64,000 nucleotides of DNA from an uncultured Alistipes sp. (GTDB taxonomy: Bacteria; Bacteroidota; Bacteroidia; Bacteroidales; Rikenellaceae), in assembly GCA_944321945.1 (NCBI GenBank), contig CALUNE010000011.1, forward strand, positions 1-64,000, given 5' to 3'. The notes beneath the pieces were generated by a model, which ran no database searches, was not told where the DNA came from, and saw only the letters and a list, made by a program, of their open reading frames with translations. Positions 26,436 to 35,800 of the stretch are shown one piece after another. Each line of letters begins with the position of its first letter. Within the stretch, counting starts at the first letter, position 1. The position numbers and the translations under genes are program-made.

Positions 26436-27597
26436 ATTTTTTCTTGATCTCTTTTAGCGGGACGATATAAGCCTGGGGCACTCCCGGCGTGTTCCGGTCC
26501 GAAGTAAATGCCACATAGTTGCCCGAACGACTGAAGAGCGGGTGTACGTGTTCCGTCTGGGTGTTTTGGGTCGACGGCTGGCTCTGGTTGGCCCAACAGA
26601 TGATTTCCGCTTCGCCCGTGGTCAGATTCAGCAGAAAGAGCGGATTCGTCTTGGGACGCTCCACGTCGCAGATAAAATATTTACAGTCGGTCGATGCAAT
26701 TCCGTGGCTCAGTTTGAAGACGTTGTTCAGGTAGTGCGTTTGCTTGTCGTTGCCCTGTTTGTCGATGGAAACGACGCTGATTTCCCAGCCTTTGGTCGGA
26801 TCGTCGTATCCCGGGCGGTGCAGCTTGTCGAAGTAAAACAGCCGTTCGCCATCCTTGCTCCACGTTTCGTGAGTGGCCCGGTAGTAGCGTTCGGACATGA
26901 CAAAAGGCTGGACACTTCCGTCATCGGTGTTCAGCAGCAGGCCCCGAGCCCGTTCTTCCTTGCTGAGGTCGTACATCTTTCGTTTATCCGGTTTTGGAAC
27001 AAAGGTAATCAAATTTGGGTAAACTGGATTGATCATCGGGTGAGAAAATCCTTGTTCTGAAGTATATACCTTTTCCAGACGACCGGTCGGGATGTGCAGT
27101 CGGTAGATCGAGGCGCTGTGATCCGGATTGGTTCCCGTGATGATGGTATAGGCGCCGTCGTTGGTGAAGAGGGCGTTCAGGGCGATTTCGGGTTCGGTGA
27201 CGACCGGATTGGCGTCGAACAGCACTCGTTCGGTGTGATTCTCGACCTGTACGGCGTAGACGATCCCCTTCTCCATGAAGACCACTTCGTCTCCCGTTGT
27301 GTAGATCGAGTAGGATCCGTTCACTTCCCGATCGCTGATTTGCCGGACCTCTCCGGTTTCGATCGAGGTGGAGAAGAGTTGCCAGATTCCGTTTCGTTTG
27401 CTTCTGAATACGGCATAGCGGTCGTCGTAGGTGAAGGCCTGGGCTTCGAAATAGGGCATCAGACTCATCGAGTCGCCCTGCGATACCTGCCAGACTTCAT
27501 TGCCGGTCCGTTCGTCCTGAAAAATGATCCGTTCCGATTGCGTTGCACGGCATCCGAAGGCGGTGCCGGCGAGCAGTAACAGCAGTAGTTGTTTCAT
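26425..27597 (-). CDS. Oligogalacturonate-lyase-like (PL22-type) beta-propeller lipoprotein
   Basis: 390 aa from the ATG at 27597. A signal peptide ends at AFGC, a likely lipobox; no acidic surface-export signal follows, so a periplasmic lipoprotein is expected. The body is a seven-bladed propeller (FTYDDRYAVFRSKRNG; HETWSKDGERLFYFD; LSHGIASTDCKYFICD; HVHPLFSRSGNYVAFTSDR). The HETWSKDG, SHGIAST and HPLFS blocks resemble oligogalacturonate lyases, which cleave short uronate oligomers by beta-elimination. The start overlaps the GH105 stop by 4 bp. A TolB-like binding role is the alternative. Confidence 0.65.
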   Translation of the reverse strand: MKQLLLLLLAGTAFGCRATQSERIIFQDERTGNEVWQVSQGDSMSLMPYFEAQAFTYDDRYAVFRSKRNGIWQLFSTSIETGEVRQISDREVNGSYSIYTTGDEVVFMEKGIVYAVQVENHTERVLFDANPVVTEPEIALNALFTNDGAYTIITGTNPDHSASIYRLHIPTGRLEKVYTSEQGFSHPMINPVYPNLITFVPKPDKRKMYDLSKEERARGLLLNTDDGSVQPFVMSERYYRATHETWSKDGERLFYFDKLHRPGYDDPTKGWEISVVSIDKQGNDKQTHYLNNVFKLSHGIASTDCKYFICDVERPKTNPLFLLNLTTGEAEIICWANQSQPSTQNTQTEHVHPLFSRSGNYVAFTSDRNTPGVPQAYIVPLKEIKKKYER

Positions 27598-29198
27598 GGT
27601 TTTGAGTTTTGGGTATGATTCATCAGTTGTTGTTCGAGCGTCGATATCTCTACGGCCGCCGTGAAGATGGCTCCCAGTCCGCGGGGGTCGTTGTCGGCCG
27701 TTGCGCGGGCGGCATAGGCCGAGGGATCGTCGTTGATGGACATGCTGCGGCAGATTCCGTGGACGACGCCCCGGGGTGCGAATTTCCCGGTGAGCCCTCT
27801 CCATCCTGCAAGGGCGTTTCGGGCGAAGCGGCGGTCGATCCAGCCGTTGTTTACGGCACGGGCCATTGTCAGTACGAAAATGGCGGTTGCCGAACTCTCT
27901 TCGTAGGTGGTGGAATCGTCGAGCAGCTGGTGCCACATGCCGCTTGGGGCCTGGAACTCGGCGAGAGCTTCCAGATGCCGGCGGTGTATCTGGCGGATGG
28001 TTTCGAACTGGGGATGCGAGGCCGGCAATCGGGCGAGGACTTCCGATACGGCCCATGCGAACCATCCGTTGGCCCGTCCCCAGAATGCTCCGACGTGGCG
28101 CTTGAGCGAATCGTTCCAGCCGTGGTACATCAATCCGCTTTCGGGGTCGCGCAGATAGCGGTCATAGGCTATTACCTGTCGGACTGCCTCTTCGAGGTAG
28201 GTCTGGTCGTGACTCAGGGCTGCATAGCGGACCAGGAATGCCGAACTCATGAACAGATCGTCGCTCCAGACGGTCCATCGGGGTTCCGGTCGGACGAAAG
28301 TGCTGTCCGGCAGACGGAACTGTTCCTGCATGACGAAATCGGCCATCGATTTGAGCAGTTGGCGACCCGTGGTGTCGGTCGGATCACGCAGTGCCAGTTC
28401 GACAAACGGCAGGGCCGGAGCTGATGTGTCGTCGAGCATGGCCCGTCGGAACATCCGGTAGTTCTGGGTGCGGAGCGATCCCATTTCGTAGTATTGTCTG
28501 GCGAACAGTTCTCGGTTTTTGAGGGTGTTTTCACAGAATCGGCGGACATGCGACGTGTATTTTTCTTCCCGGACGGCATCGGCCAGGTTCAGAAGTCCGA
28601 GCAGAGTTGTTGCGTTGGCATAATGCCATTCGGCGTATGTGTGTTTCTGAAATGCCGCCTTTCCGGGAATTGTATATCTTTTCTCAAATTCTTGTTCCAC
28701 AGGACCGTTTTCGAACACGATATGGCTGATGTCCGGATCTGCCAGATCCATGCGGGTGACAAATCCGATCGAGGCGGTGCGGTTTACCCGGAAGCGGATC
28801 TGATGTGGCCCTTTTTTCAGGTTGACCGACAGGTAGTTTTCGAACAGATAGGTGTCATAGGCAATCTCCTGCGGATAGCGTTTCGTTCCGCTTGTCGTGT
28901 ATGAGATGCTGTCTATCTGGATGGATGCGGCCCCTTCCGAGGCAACGCCGAGGCGGTACTCCTTGTCGCATCCGGCTATAAATCTGATCGTAGATCCGGA
29001 TTGGCCCCGGGGGCTGCACGGGGTGATGATGAGCGGAAATCCGACTTCTCGGACGGGAAGCCGGTGCAACTTGAACGAAGTGTCCTCGATCAGTCGATCG
29101 GCGATTGGTTTGACTGCGTCCAGCGGCGGTGATGCCAGGCTGTTGGTGTGGCACGCGCAGATGGCGAAAATCGATAGTGCGGCTATTTTTTTTATCAT
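27594..29198 (-). CDS. GH105-type unsaturated uronyl hydrolase with N-terminal extension
   Basis: 534 aa; signal peptide at residues 1-23. Residues about 30-165 are a beta-rich domain (KGPHQIRFRVNRTASIGFV) not found in the 370-aa YteR type. The (alpha/alpha)6 barrel follows (EWHYANATTLLGLLNLAD). The expected catalytic Asp is at 313-314 in WTVWSDDLFMS, and GAFWGRANGWFAWA lines the cleft. GH105 enzymes hydrate and release 4,5-unsaturated uronic acids left by lyases, which fits the PL22-like gene next to it. It is the first gene of block 1. I found no good -7 box upstream, but the operator palindrome is 35 bp before the ATG. Confidence 0.85.
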   Translation of the reverse strand: MIKKIAALSIFAICACHTNSLASPPLDAVKPIADRLIEDTSFKLHRLPVREVGFPLIITPCSPRGQSGSTIRFIAGCDKEYRLGVASEGAASIQIDSISYTTSGTKRYPQEIAYDTYLFENYLSVNLKKGPHQIRFRVNRTASIGFVTRMDLADPDISHIVFENGPVEQEFEKRYTIPGKAAFQKHTYAEWHYANATTLLGLLNLADAVREEKYTSHVRRFCENTLKNRELFARQYYEMGSLRTQNYRMFRRAMLDDTSAPALPFVELALRDPTDTTGRQLLKSMADFVMQEQFRLPDSTFVRPEPRWTVWSDDLFMSSAFLVRYAALSHDQTYLEEAVRQVIAYDRYLRDPESGLMYHGWNDSLKRHVGAFWGRANGWFAWAVSEVLARLPASHPQFETIRQIHRRHLEALAEFQAPSGMWHQLLDDSTTYEESSATAIFVLTMARAVNNGWIDRRFARNALAGWRGLTGKFAPRGVVHGICRSMSINDDPSAYAARATADNDPRGLGAIFTAAVEISTLEQQLMNHTQNSKP

Positions 29199-29232
29199 TT
29201 TGCTTGTTTATTTTGATTTTATATCTTATTTT

Positions 29233-29246
29233 CGTGTTCGAACACG
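29233..29246. promoter_or_regulatory. Perfect palindrome, probable LacI operator between blocks 1 and 2
   Basis: CGTGTTCGAACACG is its own reverse complement, with a central CG as in LacI-family operators. It lies 34 bp upstream of the GH105 ATG and 145 bp upstream of the NRAMP-like gene, in the 193-bp AT-rich divergent region. I could not place a confident -33/-7 pair in that region. Confidence 0.7.
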
Positions 29247-29391
29247 GAATGGATGTATGGTGCGTTCGATCTGTAAAAACATCATTATCAATATATTGTA
29301 TGTTGTTTTGTGCGTCTGTTCGTCCGAAGTACTGATACAAATATATGAAAAATAAGTAAAATTATACGGTTTACGACAAAAATAAGGGACA

Positions 29392-30630
29392 ATGAAAGGG
29401 TGGTTTCATGAGAAAAGTCTTGCGATCTGGAGCTCTGTTTCGACAGGAATCTTTTTGATCGGATATAATATCGGAACCGGAAGTATTACGGCCATGGCTT
29501 CGGCTGGGGCCGAATATGGTATGTCGTTAACTTGGGCTTTGTTGTTGTCCTGCCTGTTCACCTATAGCCTTATGATTGCATTCAGCCGCTATACGATGGT
29601 GACGGGCCAAACCGTACTTCACGGGTTCAGGACCCATTTCGGCGCTCCGGTTACACTTTTTATTCTGGTTTCGCTGCTTTCGGCCGAGGTGATGTCGAGC
29701 ATGGGGCTGATGGGAGTCGCGGCCGAGGTGATCGGAGAGTGGTCTCGTCCCCTGACGGCGGATGGTGAAGGGTTCAACCAACTGGGAGTGGCTTTGTTTT
29801 TCGCCGTATTGCTGGGATTCGTGTGCTGGCAGGGGAAACAGTCCGTCTTTGAAAAGGTGCTCAGCCTCTTTGTCTTTATCATGGGGCTTTCGTTTCTGGC
29901 GACCCTGTTTGTGGTGACTCCTTCGCCGGAGGTGATTTTGCGAGGTCTCAAGCCGTCGATTCCCGACCATGGCAATGCCCTGATGGTCGTATCGAGCATG
30001 GTCGGGACCACGATGGGGGCGATTCTGTTTGTCGTGCGGTCCATTCTGGTGGCGGACAAGGGGTGGACCATGGCAGACATGCGGATGCAGAAGCGGGATG
30101 CGGCGGTTTCCGTAATCATGATGTTTGTGCTCAGTTTTGCAATCATGGCCTGTGCGGCGGGAGCCATGCCGGGCGAGAAGATCGAAAACGCCATCCAGAT
30201 GGTCAAACTTATCGAACCGTTGGCCGGTCGGATTGCTTCGGCCGTATTTGTCGGCGGCATCGTGGCTGCGGCTCTTTCGTCGTTGTTCCCCATTTTGCTG
30301 CTGGCACCGTGGCTGATTGCCGATTATCAGGGGAAGAAATGCGACATGACCTCCACTCAGACCCGTTTGCTGATTCTGGCGGGTTTGCTGTGCAGCCTGG
30401 CGGTGCCGCTGTTCGGAGGTCGTCCCGTACGGGTGATGATCGCCTCCCAGACGCTGGCCGTAATTGCTACGCCGCTGGTGGTCCTCTTTATGACCATTCT
30501 GCTGAACCGGCGCAGGATCATGCATGAAAACCGGCCGAAAATATGGCAAAACGGCATCTATGTGCTTGTTTTCCTGTTCTCGGCGATGATGGCAGTCTTC
30601 GGAATCGCCGCAATCGGACAGAATATCTGA
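29392..30630 (+). CDS. NRAMP-fold inner membrane permease lacking metal-site motifs
   Basis: 412 aa, about 11 transmembrane helices, inner membrane. TM1 (IFLIGYNIGTGSITAMASAG) aligns with NRAMP TM1, but the DPGN metal motif is GTGS-like here. The TM6 region (VVSSMVGTTMGAILFVVRS) lacks the usual MPH. The LeuT-like inverted repeat and length otherwise fit NRAMP (SLC11). It heads the plus-strand operon of a glycan locus, 17 bp before a toroid enzyme. I infer transport of something other than Mn/Fe, perhaps a sugar acid, but a non-canonical cation carrier is possible. Confidence 0.7.
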   Translation: MKGWFHEKSLAIWSSVSTGIFLIGYNIGTGSITAMASAGAEYGMSLTWALLLSCLFTYSLMIAFSRYTMVTGQTVLHGFRTHFGAPVTLFILVSLLSAEVMSSMGLMGVAAEVIGEWSRPLTADGEGFNQLGVALFFAVLLGFVCWQGKQSVFEKVLSLFVFIMGLSFLATLFVVTPSPEVILRGLKPSIPDHGNALMVVSSMVGTTMGAILFVVRSILVADKGWTMADMRMQKRDAAVSVIMMFVLSFAIMACAAGAMPGEKIENAIQMVKLIEPLAGRIASAVFVGGIVAAALSSLFPILLLAPWLIADYQGKKCDMTSTQTRLLILAGLLCSLAVPLFGGRPVRVMIASQTLAVIATPLVVLFMTILLNRRRIMHENRPKIWQNGIYVLVFLFSAMMAVFGIAAIGQNI

Positions 30631-30647
30631 CTTAAAACTTCTTATAC

Positions 30648-31877
30648 ATGAAACGATTGACCGTATTGTTGATGCTTTTGCTGGTTTGCGCGGGGAGTGT
30701 CCAGGCCCGGCCCTCGAAGGAGGAGGTGCGTCGAGCCATCGAAGAGTGTGCGGATTATGCGATCCGCGTGTTGCTGGATGACGAAGGAAAATCGCGCTGC
30801 GATTACAACATGACGCTCGGGAAGTGGTTCCCGTATGAAGAGCCGTGGCACACGGGACAGTTGATCCTCGGCTTGCTCGATGCCTATCGGGTGACGGGAG
30901 ACGATGCCTGTCTGCAGGCGGCCCGGCATGCCGGAGACTGGTGGCTGTCGCTTGAGATCAAGGATAATCCGGCGATGCAGGGGATGGTCGGCGCTACGCA
31001 TGGCGATGCGATCGGCAATGACCACATCGTCTTTGCGACGGTCAGCGACGGAACCCCCGGAATCTTTGAATTGAGTCGTGTGACCGGAGATCCCCGCTAT
31101 GCGGCCCTGGCGACATCGTCGGCTGCCTGGATGCTGGAACATCTCTATTTCCCGGAAAAGGGGGTCTGCTACGATCTGGCCGATCTCCGGACCGGAGAGG
31201 TTCTCACGTTGAACAGTCCGTTCCATCGCGAGAAGCCCGATCAGCGGCTTTTCGATGTTTCGCGCCCCAATACGGAGGGGTCGCTGTTCAAGGATGCCTA
31301 CGAATTCAGCGGGGAGGAGCGTTTCCGCGAGGCCTATGTGCTGTTGTGCGATGCCCTGCTCAAATACCAGGATCGATGGGGGCTGTGGATGGACTTCATG
31401 CCCAACGACCGAAAGGAGGGCTCGTTCCACCCCCGGTTCAATCTGTGGTACGCCGAATCGCTGCTGGAATGCTACGATCTGACCGGCGATCGCCGTTATC
31501 TGGAGGCTGCCGCCCGTACGGCCCGGACTTATGCGAAGGCGCAGCGTCCCGACGGTACGCTCTATTATGACAACTATGTGGACGGACGTTACGACAAGGG
31601 TTCCGTGTGTGGTTCGGCCGTGGCCTTTGCGGGGATTCTCTGGATGCGCCTGGCCGGGTATGGTTATGAGGAGTTCGTTGCGAATTATGAGCGGAGTGCG
31701 GACTGGCTGGTCCGGAACCGTTATGCGGCGGATCATCCGGATCCGAATCTGCGCGGAGCCGTCGTCAATACACGCATGCGCTCCCGCAAGGGCATCGTCT
31801 GGTTGACACAGCGCGATGTGGGCACCTCGTTCGGTCTGCGATTCCTGTCGGCTTATTATCAAAAGTTCAATCAATAA
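30648..31877 (+). CDS. Exported (alpha/alpha) toroid protein, probable carbohydrate-active enzyme
   Basis: 409 aa; signal peptide residues 1-21 (LTVLLMLLLVCAGSVQA). The mature protein is a string of helix pairs: PWHTGQLILGLLDAYRVTGD, ELSRVTGDPRYAALATSSAA, EAYVLLCDALLKYQDRWG, RFNLWYAESLLECYDLTGD. This is an (alpha/alpha)6 barrel as in GH88/GH105, glucuronyl epimerases and AGE-type enzymes. Possible active-site segments are GATHGDAIGNDH, DFMPNDRKEGSFHPRFN and WLTQRDVGTSFG. I cannot assign a family. It is 8 bp before the deaminase-like gene in the same operon. Confidence 0.65.
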   Translation: MKRLTVLLMLLLVCAGSVQARPSKEEVRRAIEECADYAIRVLLDDEGKSRCDYNMTLGKWFPYEEPWHTGQLILGLLDAYRVTGDDACLQAARHAGDWWLSLEIKDNPAMQGMVGATHGDAIGNDHIVFATVSDGTPGIFELSRVTGDPRYAALATSSAAWMLEHLYFPEKGVCYDLADLRTGEVLTLNSPFHREKPDQRLFDVSRPNTEGSLFKDAYEFSGEERFREAYVLLCDALLKYQDRWGLWMDFMPNDRKEGSFHPRFNLWYAESLLECYDLTGDRRYLEAAARTARTYAKAQRPDGTLYYDNYVDGRYDKGSVCGSAVAFAGILWMRLAGYGYEEFVANYERSADWLVRNRYAADHPDPNLRGAVVNTRMRSRKGIVWLTQRDVGTSFGLRFLSAYYQKFNQ

Positions 31878-31885
31878 CAAACAAC

Positions 31886-32656
31886 ATGGATCAGTGTTTA
31901 CGGCAGTTTCAGGTAGATAAACTGCATGTTTTTGTCTATGAGACGCGGCGTGAGATGGCCCGGGCGGCGTATGAATTTTATCGGGCCCGAGTGACGGACC
32001 GCCTGCGGCGGGCCGAACGTATTCGGGCAATTTATGCGGCGGCCCATTCCCAGGATGAGTTTCTCGAGTGCCTGGTCAACGACCGGACGATCGATTTTAC
32101 ACGGATCGAGGCTTTTCACATGGATGAATATTTCGGGCTGGGACGGGAGGCTCCGCAGAATTTCGGCTCATTCCTCTCCTGCCGGCTGTTCGACCGGAAG
32201 CCTTTTGCGCGGGTGAATCTGATTCGGCCCGATGCTCCGGATATCGAGGCGGAGGCCCGCCGTTATGAAAAACTGCTGCGGGAGGCCCCGATCGATATCA
32301 CCAGTCTGGGTATCGGCGAAAACGGCCATATCGCTTTCAATGATCCGCACGAGGCCAATTTCGCGGATCCGCGCTGGGTTCGGGAAACGACGCTCGACGA
32401 GCGCTGCCGTCAACAGCAGGTCAACGACGGCGAGTTCGCCTCGCTGGATCAGGTGCCGAAAAGCGCCTACACGTTGACGATTCCGGCGTTGATGTCGTCG
32501 GCGACGCTGGTCTGCATCGTGCCGAACAGCCGCAAGGCGCAGGCCGTTTACCAGTGCCTGACCGGCCCCGTTTCGGAGTCGTGTCCGGCCAGCATCATGC
32601 GAACGCACGACGATGCGACTCTCTTTCTGGATCGGGATGCCGCCGGGCTGCTGTGA
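31886..32656 (+). CDS. Glucosamine-6-phosphate deaminase-like protein
   Basis: 256 aa, no signal peptide, cytosolic. NagB-family motifs are FHMDEYFGL (general acid/base Asp), SLGIGENGHIAFNDP (catalytic His loop), SAYTLTIPALMSSATLVCIV and PASIMRTHDDATLFLD. NagB isomerises and deaminates GlcN-6-P to fructose-6-P. The usual FNEP Glu is Asp here and the TxGxGT loop is altered (TLTIPALM), so the substrate may differ. Its place in the operon suggests the glycan contains an amino sugar or that a related phosphosugar is processed. Confidence 0.8.
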   Translation: MDQCLRQFQVDKLHVFVYETRREMARAAYEFYRARVTDRLRRAERIRAIYAAAHSQDEFLECLVNDRTIDFTRIEAFHMDEYFGLGREAPQNFGSFLSCRLFDRKPFARVNLIRPDAPDIEAEARRYEKLLREAPIDITSLGIGENGHIAFNDPHEANFADPRWVRETTLDERCRQQQVNDGEFASLDQVPKSAYTLTIPALMSSATLVCIVPNSRKAQAVYQCLTGPVSESCPASIMRTHDDATLFLDRDAAGLL

Positions 32657-32696
32657 GTGGACAATCAACCTAATTAACTACTAATACTGGACAATT

Positions 32697-35600
32697 ATGA
32701 GAAACTTCTTCAAATTTTACATGCTGGCAATCGTCGGGTTGCTGTCGGCCGTGAATTTGTGGGCACAGAGTTCCGGATATGGAAATCTGCGCGGAGTTGT
32801 GAAGGATGGCAGCGGCAATATCCTTCCCGGAGCATCGGTTCTCATTGGCGGGTCCACGCGTGGAACCTCGACCGATATCAACGGTGCGTACCTGTTGCAG
32901 GGGATTCCGGCGGGATCCCGACAGATTGTAGTCAGCTATCTGGGGTATGAGAACGTGACCACGACGATCAACATCGAATCGGGCAAGACCCGGATTTATG
33001 ACGTGGTGATGAAGAATCTGGCTCAAAGTATCGAGCAGGTGACCGTTACGGCGATCATCGACGGTCAGCAGCGTGCGTTGAACCAGCAGAAGATGGCGGA
33101 CAATCAGATGCAGGTCCTTTCCGCCGATCAGATCGGTCTTTTCCCGGATCTGAACGTGGCCGATGCCTTGAAGCGTGTGAGCGGCATTACTTCCGACGGA
33201 GAGAAGATCTCGCTGCGTGGAACGCCGAACAACTTTACGAACATCAACATGAACGGGGAGCAGATGATCGGTACGAGCGAGGGCGGTTACCGTGCACCGT
33301 CGTTGCAGTTCATCCCGTCGGATGTTCTGGCGACGATGGAGGTGCAGAAGACGCTTCTTCCGTCGAATGACGGCGATGCCATCGGCGGCGTGATCAATCT
33401 GCGTTCGAGTGAGGCGCGTTCGTTGGATCCCCGGGTGAACGTGGATCTGGGTCCCGGTTACAACTTCCTGCGCAGCAAGATGATGTACAACGGCAAGATC
33501 GGTTATGAACAGCGTTTCCATCCGACCGACAAGAACCCCTACGGCGTGTTCGGTATCTCGGCCAAATACAGCTATTACAACTCCTGGTCGGGATACGACC
33601 GGCTGGATGCCAATGCGTGGAAGGAGGTCGATCTGATGACGGGCGGACCGCAGGGCGAGACCTCGGAAAAGGCCTATATGCCGAGTGATTTCCGCTACCG
33701 TTACGTGGAGACGAACTCGATTCGTCAGGGTGGTTCTCTGGTTCTGGACTGGGCGCCTTCGATCAATACGAAATTCGTCCTGATGGGCAGTTTCAACTCC
33801 TATGACAACAAGTCCGACCGAAATCGGAACCGGGTCCGCTTCCGCGGTGACTATTGGGACCTTTCGGGGTGGACGGCATCCGATTTCTCGTCGGTGTACG
33901 ATCCGGAGCTGATCCCCGAACAATTTGGCGATCATGCAATCGGTACGGACCGTATCTCGGAGATGGTGCAGTATACGGACGTGCGGGAGAAGACGACCAA
34001 CTTCAACGTCAATCTGAGCGGTGAGACCGTGCTGGACAACTGGAAACTCGATGCCGCCGTCTCCTATTCGAAGTCGAAGACCTCCTATGAAAGCATGGCT
34101 TATACGTTCTCGACGCCGGATTTCCGGGCCAACAACAAGGATATTGCCGGAACGGGATCTCCGGCCATGATCCTGCCCAAGAAGACGATCGTCGGCTACA
34201 TTCCGGACGTGACCAGCCCGTATCTGGCGATGAACTATCTGGTTGCCCCCAACAACGGCTACGAAGGACGGGGAATGAAGGATGCGCAGAATTTCGCGTT
34301 GACGCTGGTCGAGACCTGGAATCACGTTACGGAGGGTTCGAACCTGACGGCCCGGGCGAATGCGGTACTGAGCCATCAGATCGGTGGAAATGCCTCGACG
34401 TTCTCGTTTGGCGTGAAATTCAAGATGATGCGCAACAACGGCTATGTGCCGGCACATGGCGCCGATGCTTTTGCATATTCGTTTGCCAAGGGCGAATACG
34501 GCGATGCCGCTTTGTCGCTGACCAATTTCCTGCGGACGTCGCTGTTGAGCAACGACTATCTCGATGGGCACATGCAATATACCTATGCCGTGGATCGGGA
34601 TAAGATCCGGGCTTTCCGCGACAGAAATTACGACGGCAAACTGTCGCACAACGCCTATTCGTCGAACGAGAGTGTGGATGCCTACTATTTCGATGCCCGG
34701 GAAAATGTCTACGCGGCTTATCTGATGGAGAAGGTCCAGCTCGGCAAGTTGATGGTTCTTGGCGGTGCCCGTATCGAAGGCAACCGGGTGAAATATGAGG
34801 CCAATACGATTTTCAGCTATGACGGGGATGTCGATCTGGAGACCAATCCGTCGGGCCAGAAGCCTGAAAATCTGCTGCCCGATTCGGACGGTCCGGTCTA
34901 TACGGCCTATACCAAGACGCTGAACCGGGAGACGATCAAGTACTTGAAGGTTCTGCCCAATCTGCAGTTCAAGTATGATTTGAATTCGTCGGCTGTTTTC
35001 CGTCTGGCCTATACGACCGGCTATGCCCGTCCGAATGCGGCGGATCTGGTGCCGAAGATCAACAAGAATATCGATGCCGGTGTCATCACGATGGGTAATC
35101 CCGATCTGAAGCCGTCCTATTCGCACAATCTGGACGTGCTGGGCGAGTATTACTTCAAGAATGTCGGTGTATTGTCCGGCGGATTCTTCTACAAGAATAT
35201 CAGCAAGTTCCAGTATCTGTCGCAGCAGGCTCTCCCGTCCGACAACCCGTATGCCTACCAGGATTCTCCCTTCACGCTGATGCGTATGCAGATGAACGGC
35301 GAATCGGCTTCGGTCTACGGTGTGGAGATTACGTTGAACAGCCCGCTGTCGTTCCTTCCCGGTTTCCTGAAGAATCTGGTCTTTACGGGAAACTACACCT
35401 TCGTACATTCCGAGGCGACGGTTGAGCGTATGGGTGAAACGTCGTCCGAGCAGACCGTGATCGACCGTCTTCGGTTGCCGGGTCAGGCCAACCATACGGC
35501 CAATCTTGCGCTGGCTTATTCCTGCAAGCGGTTCACCCTTCAGGCCTCCTACAACTACATCGGCGAGTATATCATGTCGCTGGGAGCCAATCGCAACATG

Positions 35601-35795
35601 GATATCTGGAACAGCGGCCGCTGGCAGCTGGACCTGAATGGCAGCATCAATATCTATAAGGGACTGTCGTTCTACGTCGAGGCGCAGAATGTGCTGAATG
35701 ATAAACAGTTCCAGTATATGGGCGACAAGACGTGCGTGTATGAACTCCGTTACACGGGAGCTACGGCCCGTTGCGGTTTTACCTATAAGTTCTGA
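32697..35795 (+). CDS. TonB-dependent receptor (TonB-Xanth-Caul-like), no SusD partner
   Basis: 1032 aa. Signal peptide (LAIVGLLSAVNLWAQ), then a carboxypeptidase-regulatory-like domain (LRGVVKDGSGNILPGASVLI; DINGAYLLQGIPAGSRQIVV), a plug (FPDLNVADALKRVSGIT; SLRGTPNNFTNINMNGEQM; GDAIGGVINLRS) and a long barrel ending RCGFTYKF. The RGTPNNFTNINMNG plug type and size resemble TIGR01782-type receptors rather than SusC. It should import the oligosaccharide across the outer membrane. A terminator follows 5 bp after the stop. Confidence 0.88.
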   Translation: MRNFFKFYMLAIVGLLSAVNLWAQSSGYGNLRGVVKDGSGNILPGASVLIGGSTRGTSTDINGAYLLQGIPAGSRQIVVSYLGYENVTTTINIESGKTRIYDVVMKNLAQSIEQVTVTAIIDGQQRALNQQKMADNQMQVLSADQIGLFPDLNVADALKRVSGITSDGEKISLRGTPNNFTNINMNGEQMIGTSEGGYRAPSLQFIPSDVLATMEVQKTLLPSNDGDAIGGVINLRSSEARSLDPRVNVDLGPGYNFLRSKMMYNGKIGYEQRFHPTDKNPYGVFGISAKYSYYNSWSGYDRLDANAWKEVDLMTGGPQGETSEKAYMPSDFRYRYVETNSIRQGGSLVLDWAPSINTKFVLMGSFNSYDNKSDRNRNRVRFRGDYWDLSGWTASDFSSVYDPELIPEQFGDHAIGTDRISEMVQYTDVREKTTNFNVNLSGETVLDNWKLDAAVSYSKSKTSYESMAYTFSTPDFRANNKDIAGTGSPAMILPKKTIVGYIPDVTSPYLAMNYLVAPNNGYEGRGMKDAQNFALTLVETWNHVTEGSNLTARANAVLSHQIGGNASTFSFGVKFKMMRNNGYVPAHGADAFAYSFAKGEYGDAALSLTNFLRTSLLSNDYLDGHMQYTYAVDRDKIRAFRDRNYDGKLSHNAYSSNESVDAYYFDARENVYAAYLMEKVQLGKLMVLGGARIEGNRVKYEANTIFSYDGDVDLETNPSGQKPENLLPDSDGPVYTAYTKTLNRETIKYLKVLPNLQFKYDLNSSAVFRLAYTTGYARPNAADLVPKINKNIDAGVITMGNPDLKPSYSHNLDVLGEYYFKNVGVLSGGFFYKNISKFQYLSQQALPSDNPYAYQDSPFTLMRMQMNGESASVYGVEITLNSPLSFLPGFLKNLVFTGNYTFVHSEATVERMGETSSEQTVIDRLRLPGQANHTANLALAYSCKRFTLQASYNYIGEYIMSLGANRNMDIWNSGRWQLDLNGSINIYKGLSFYVEAQNVLNDKQFQYMGDKTCVYELRYTGATARCGFTYKF

Positions 35796-35800
35796 TTGTC

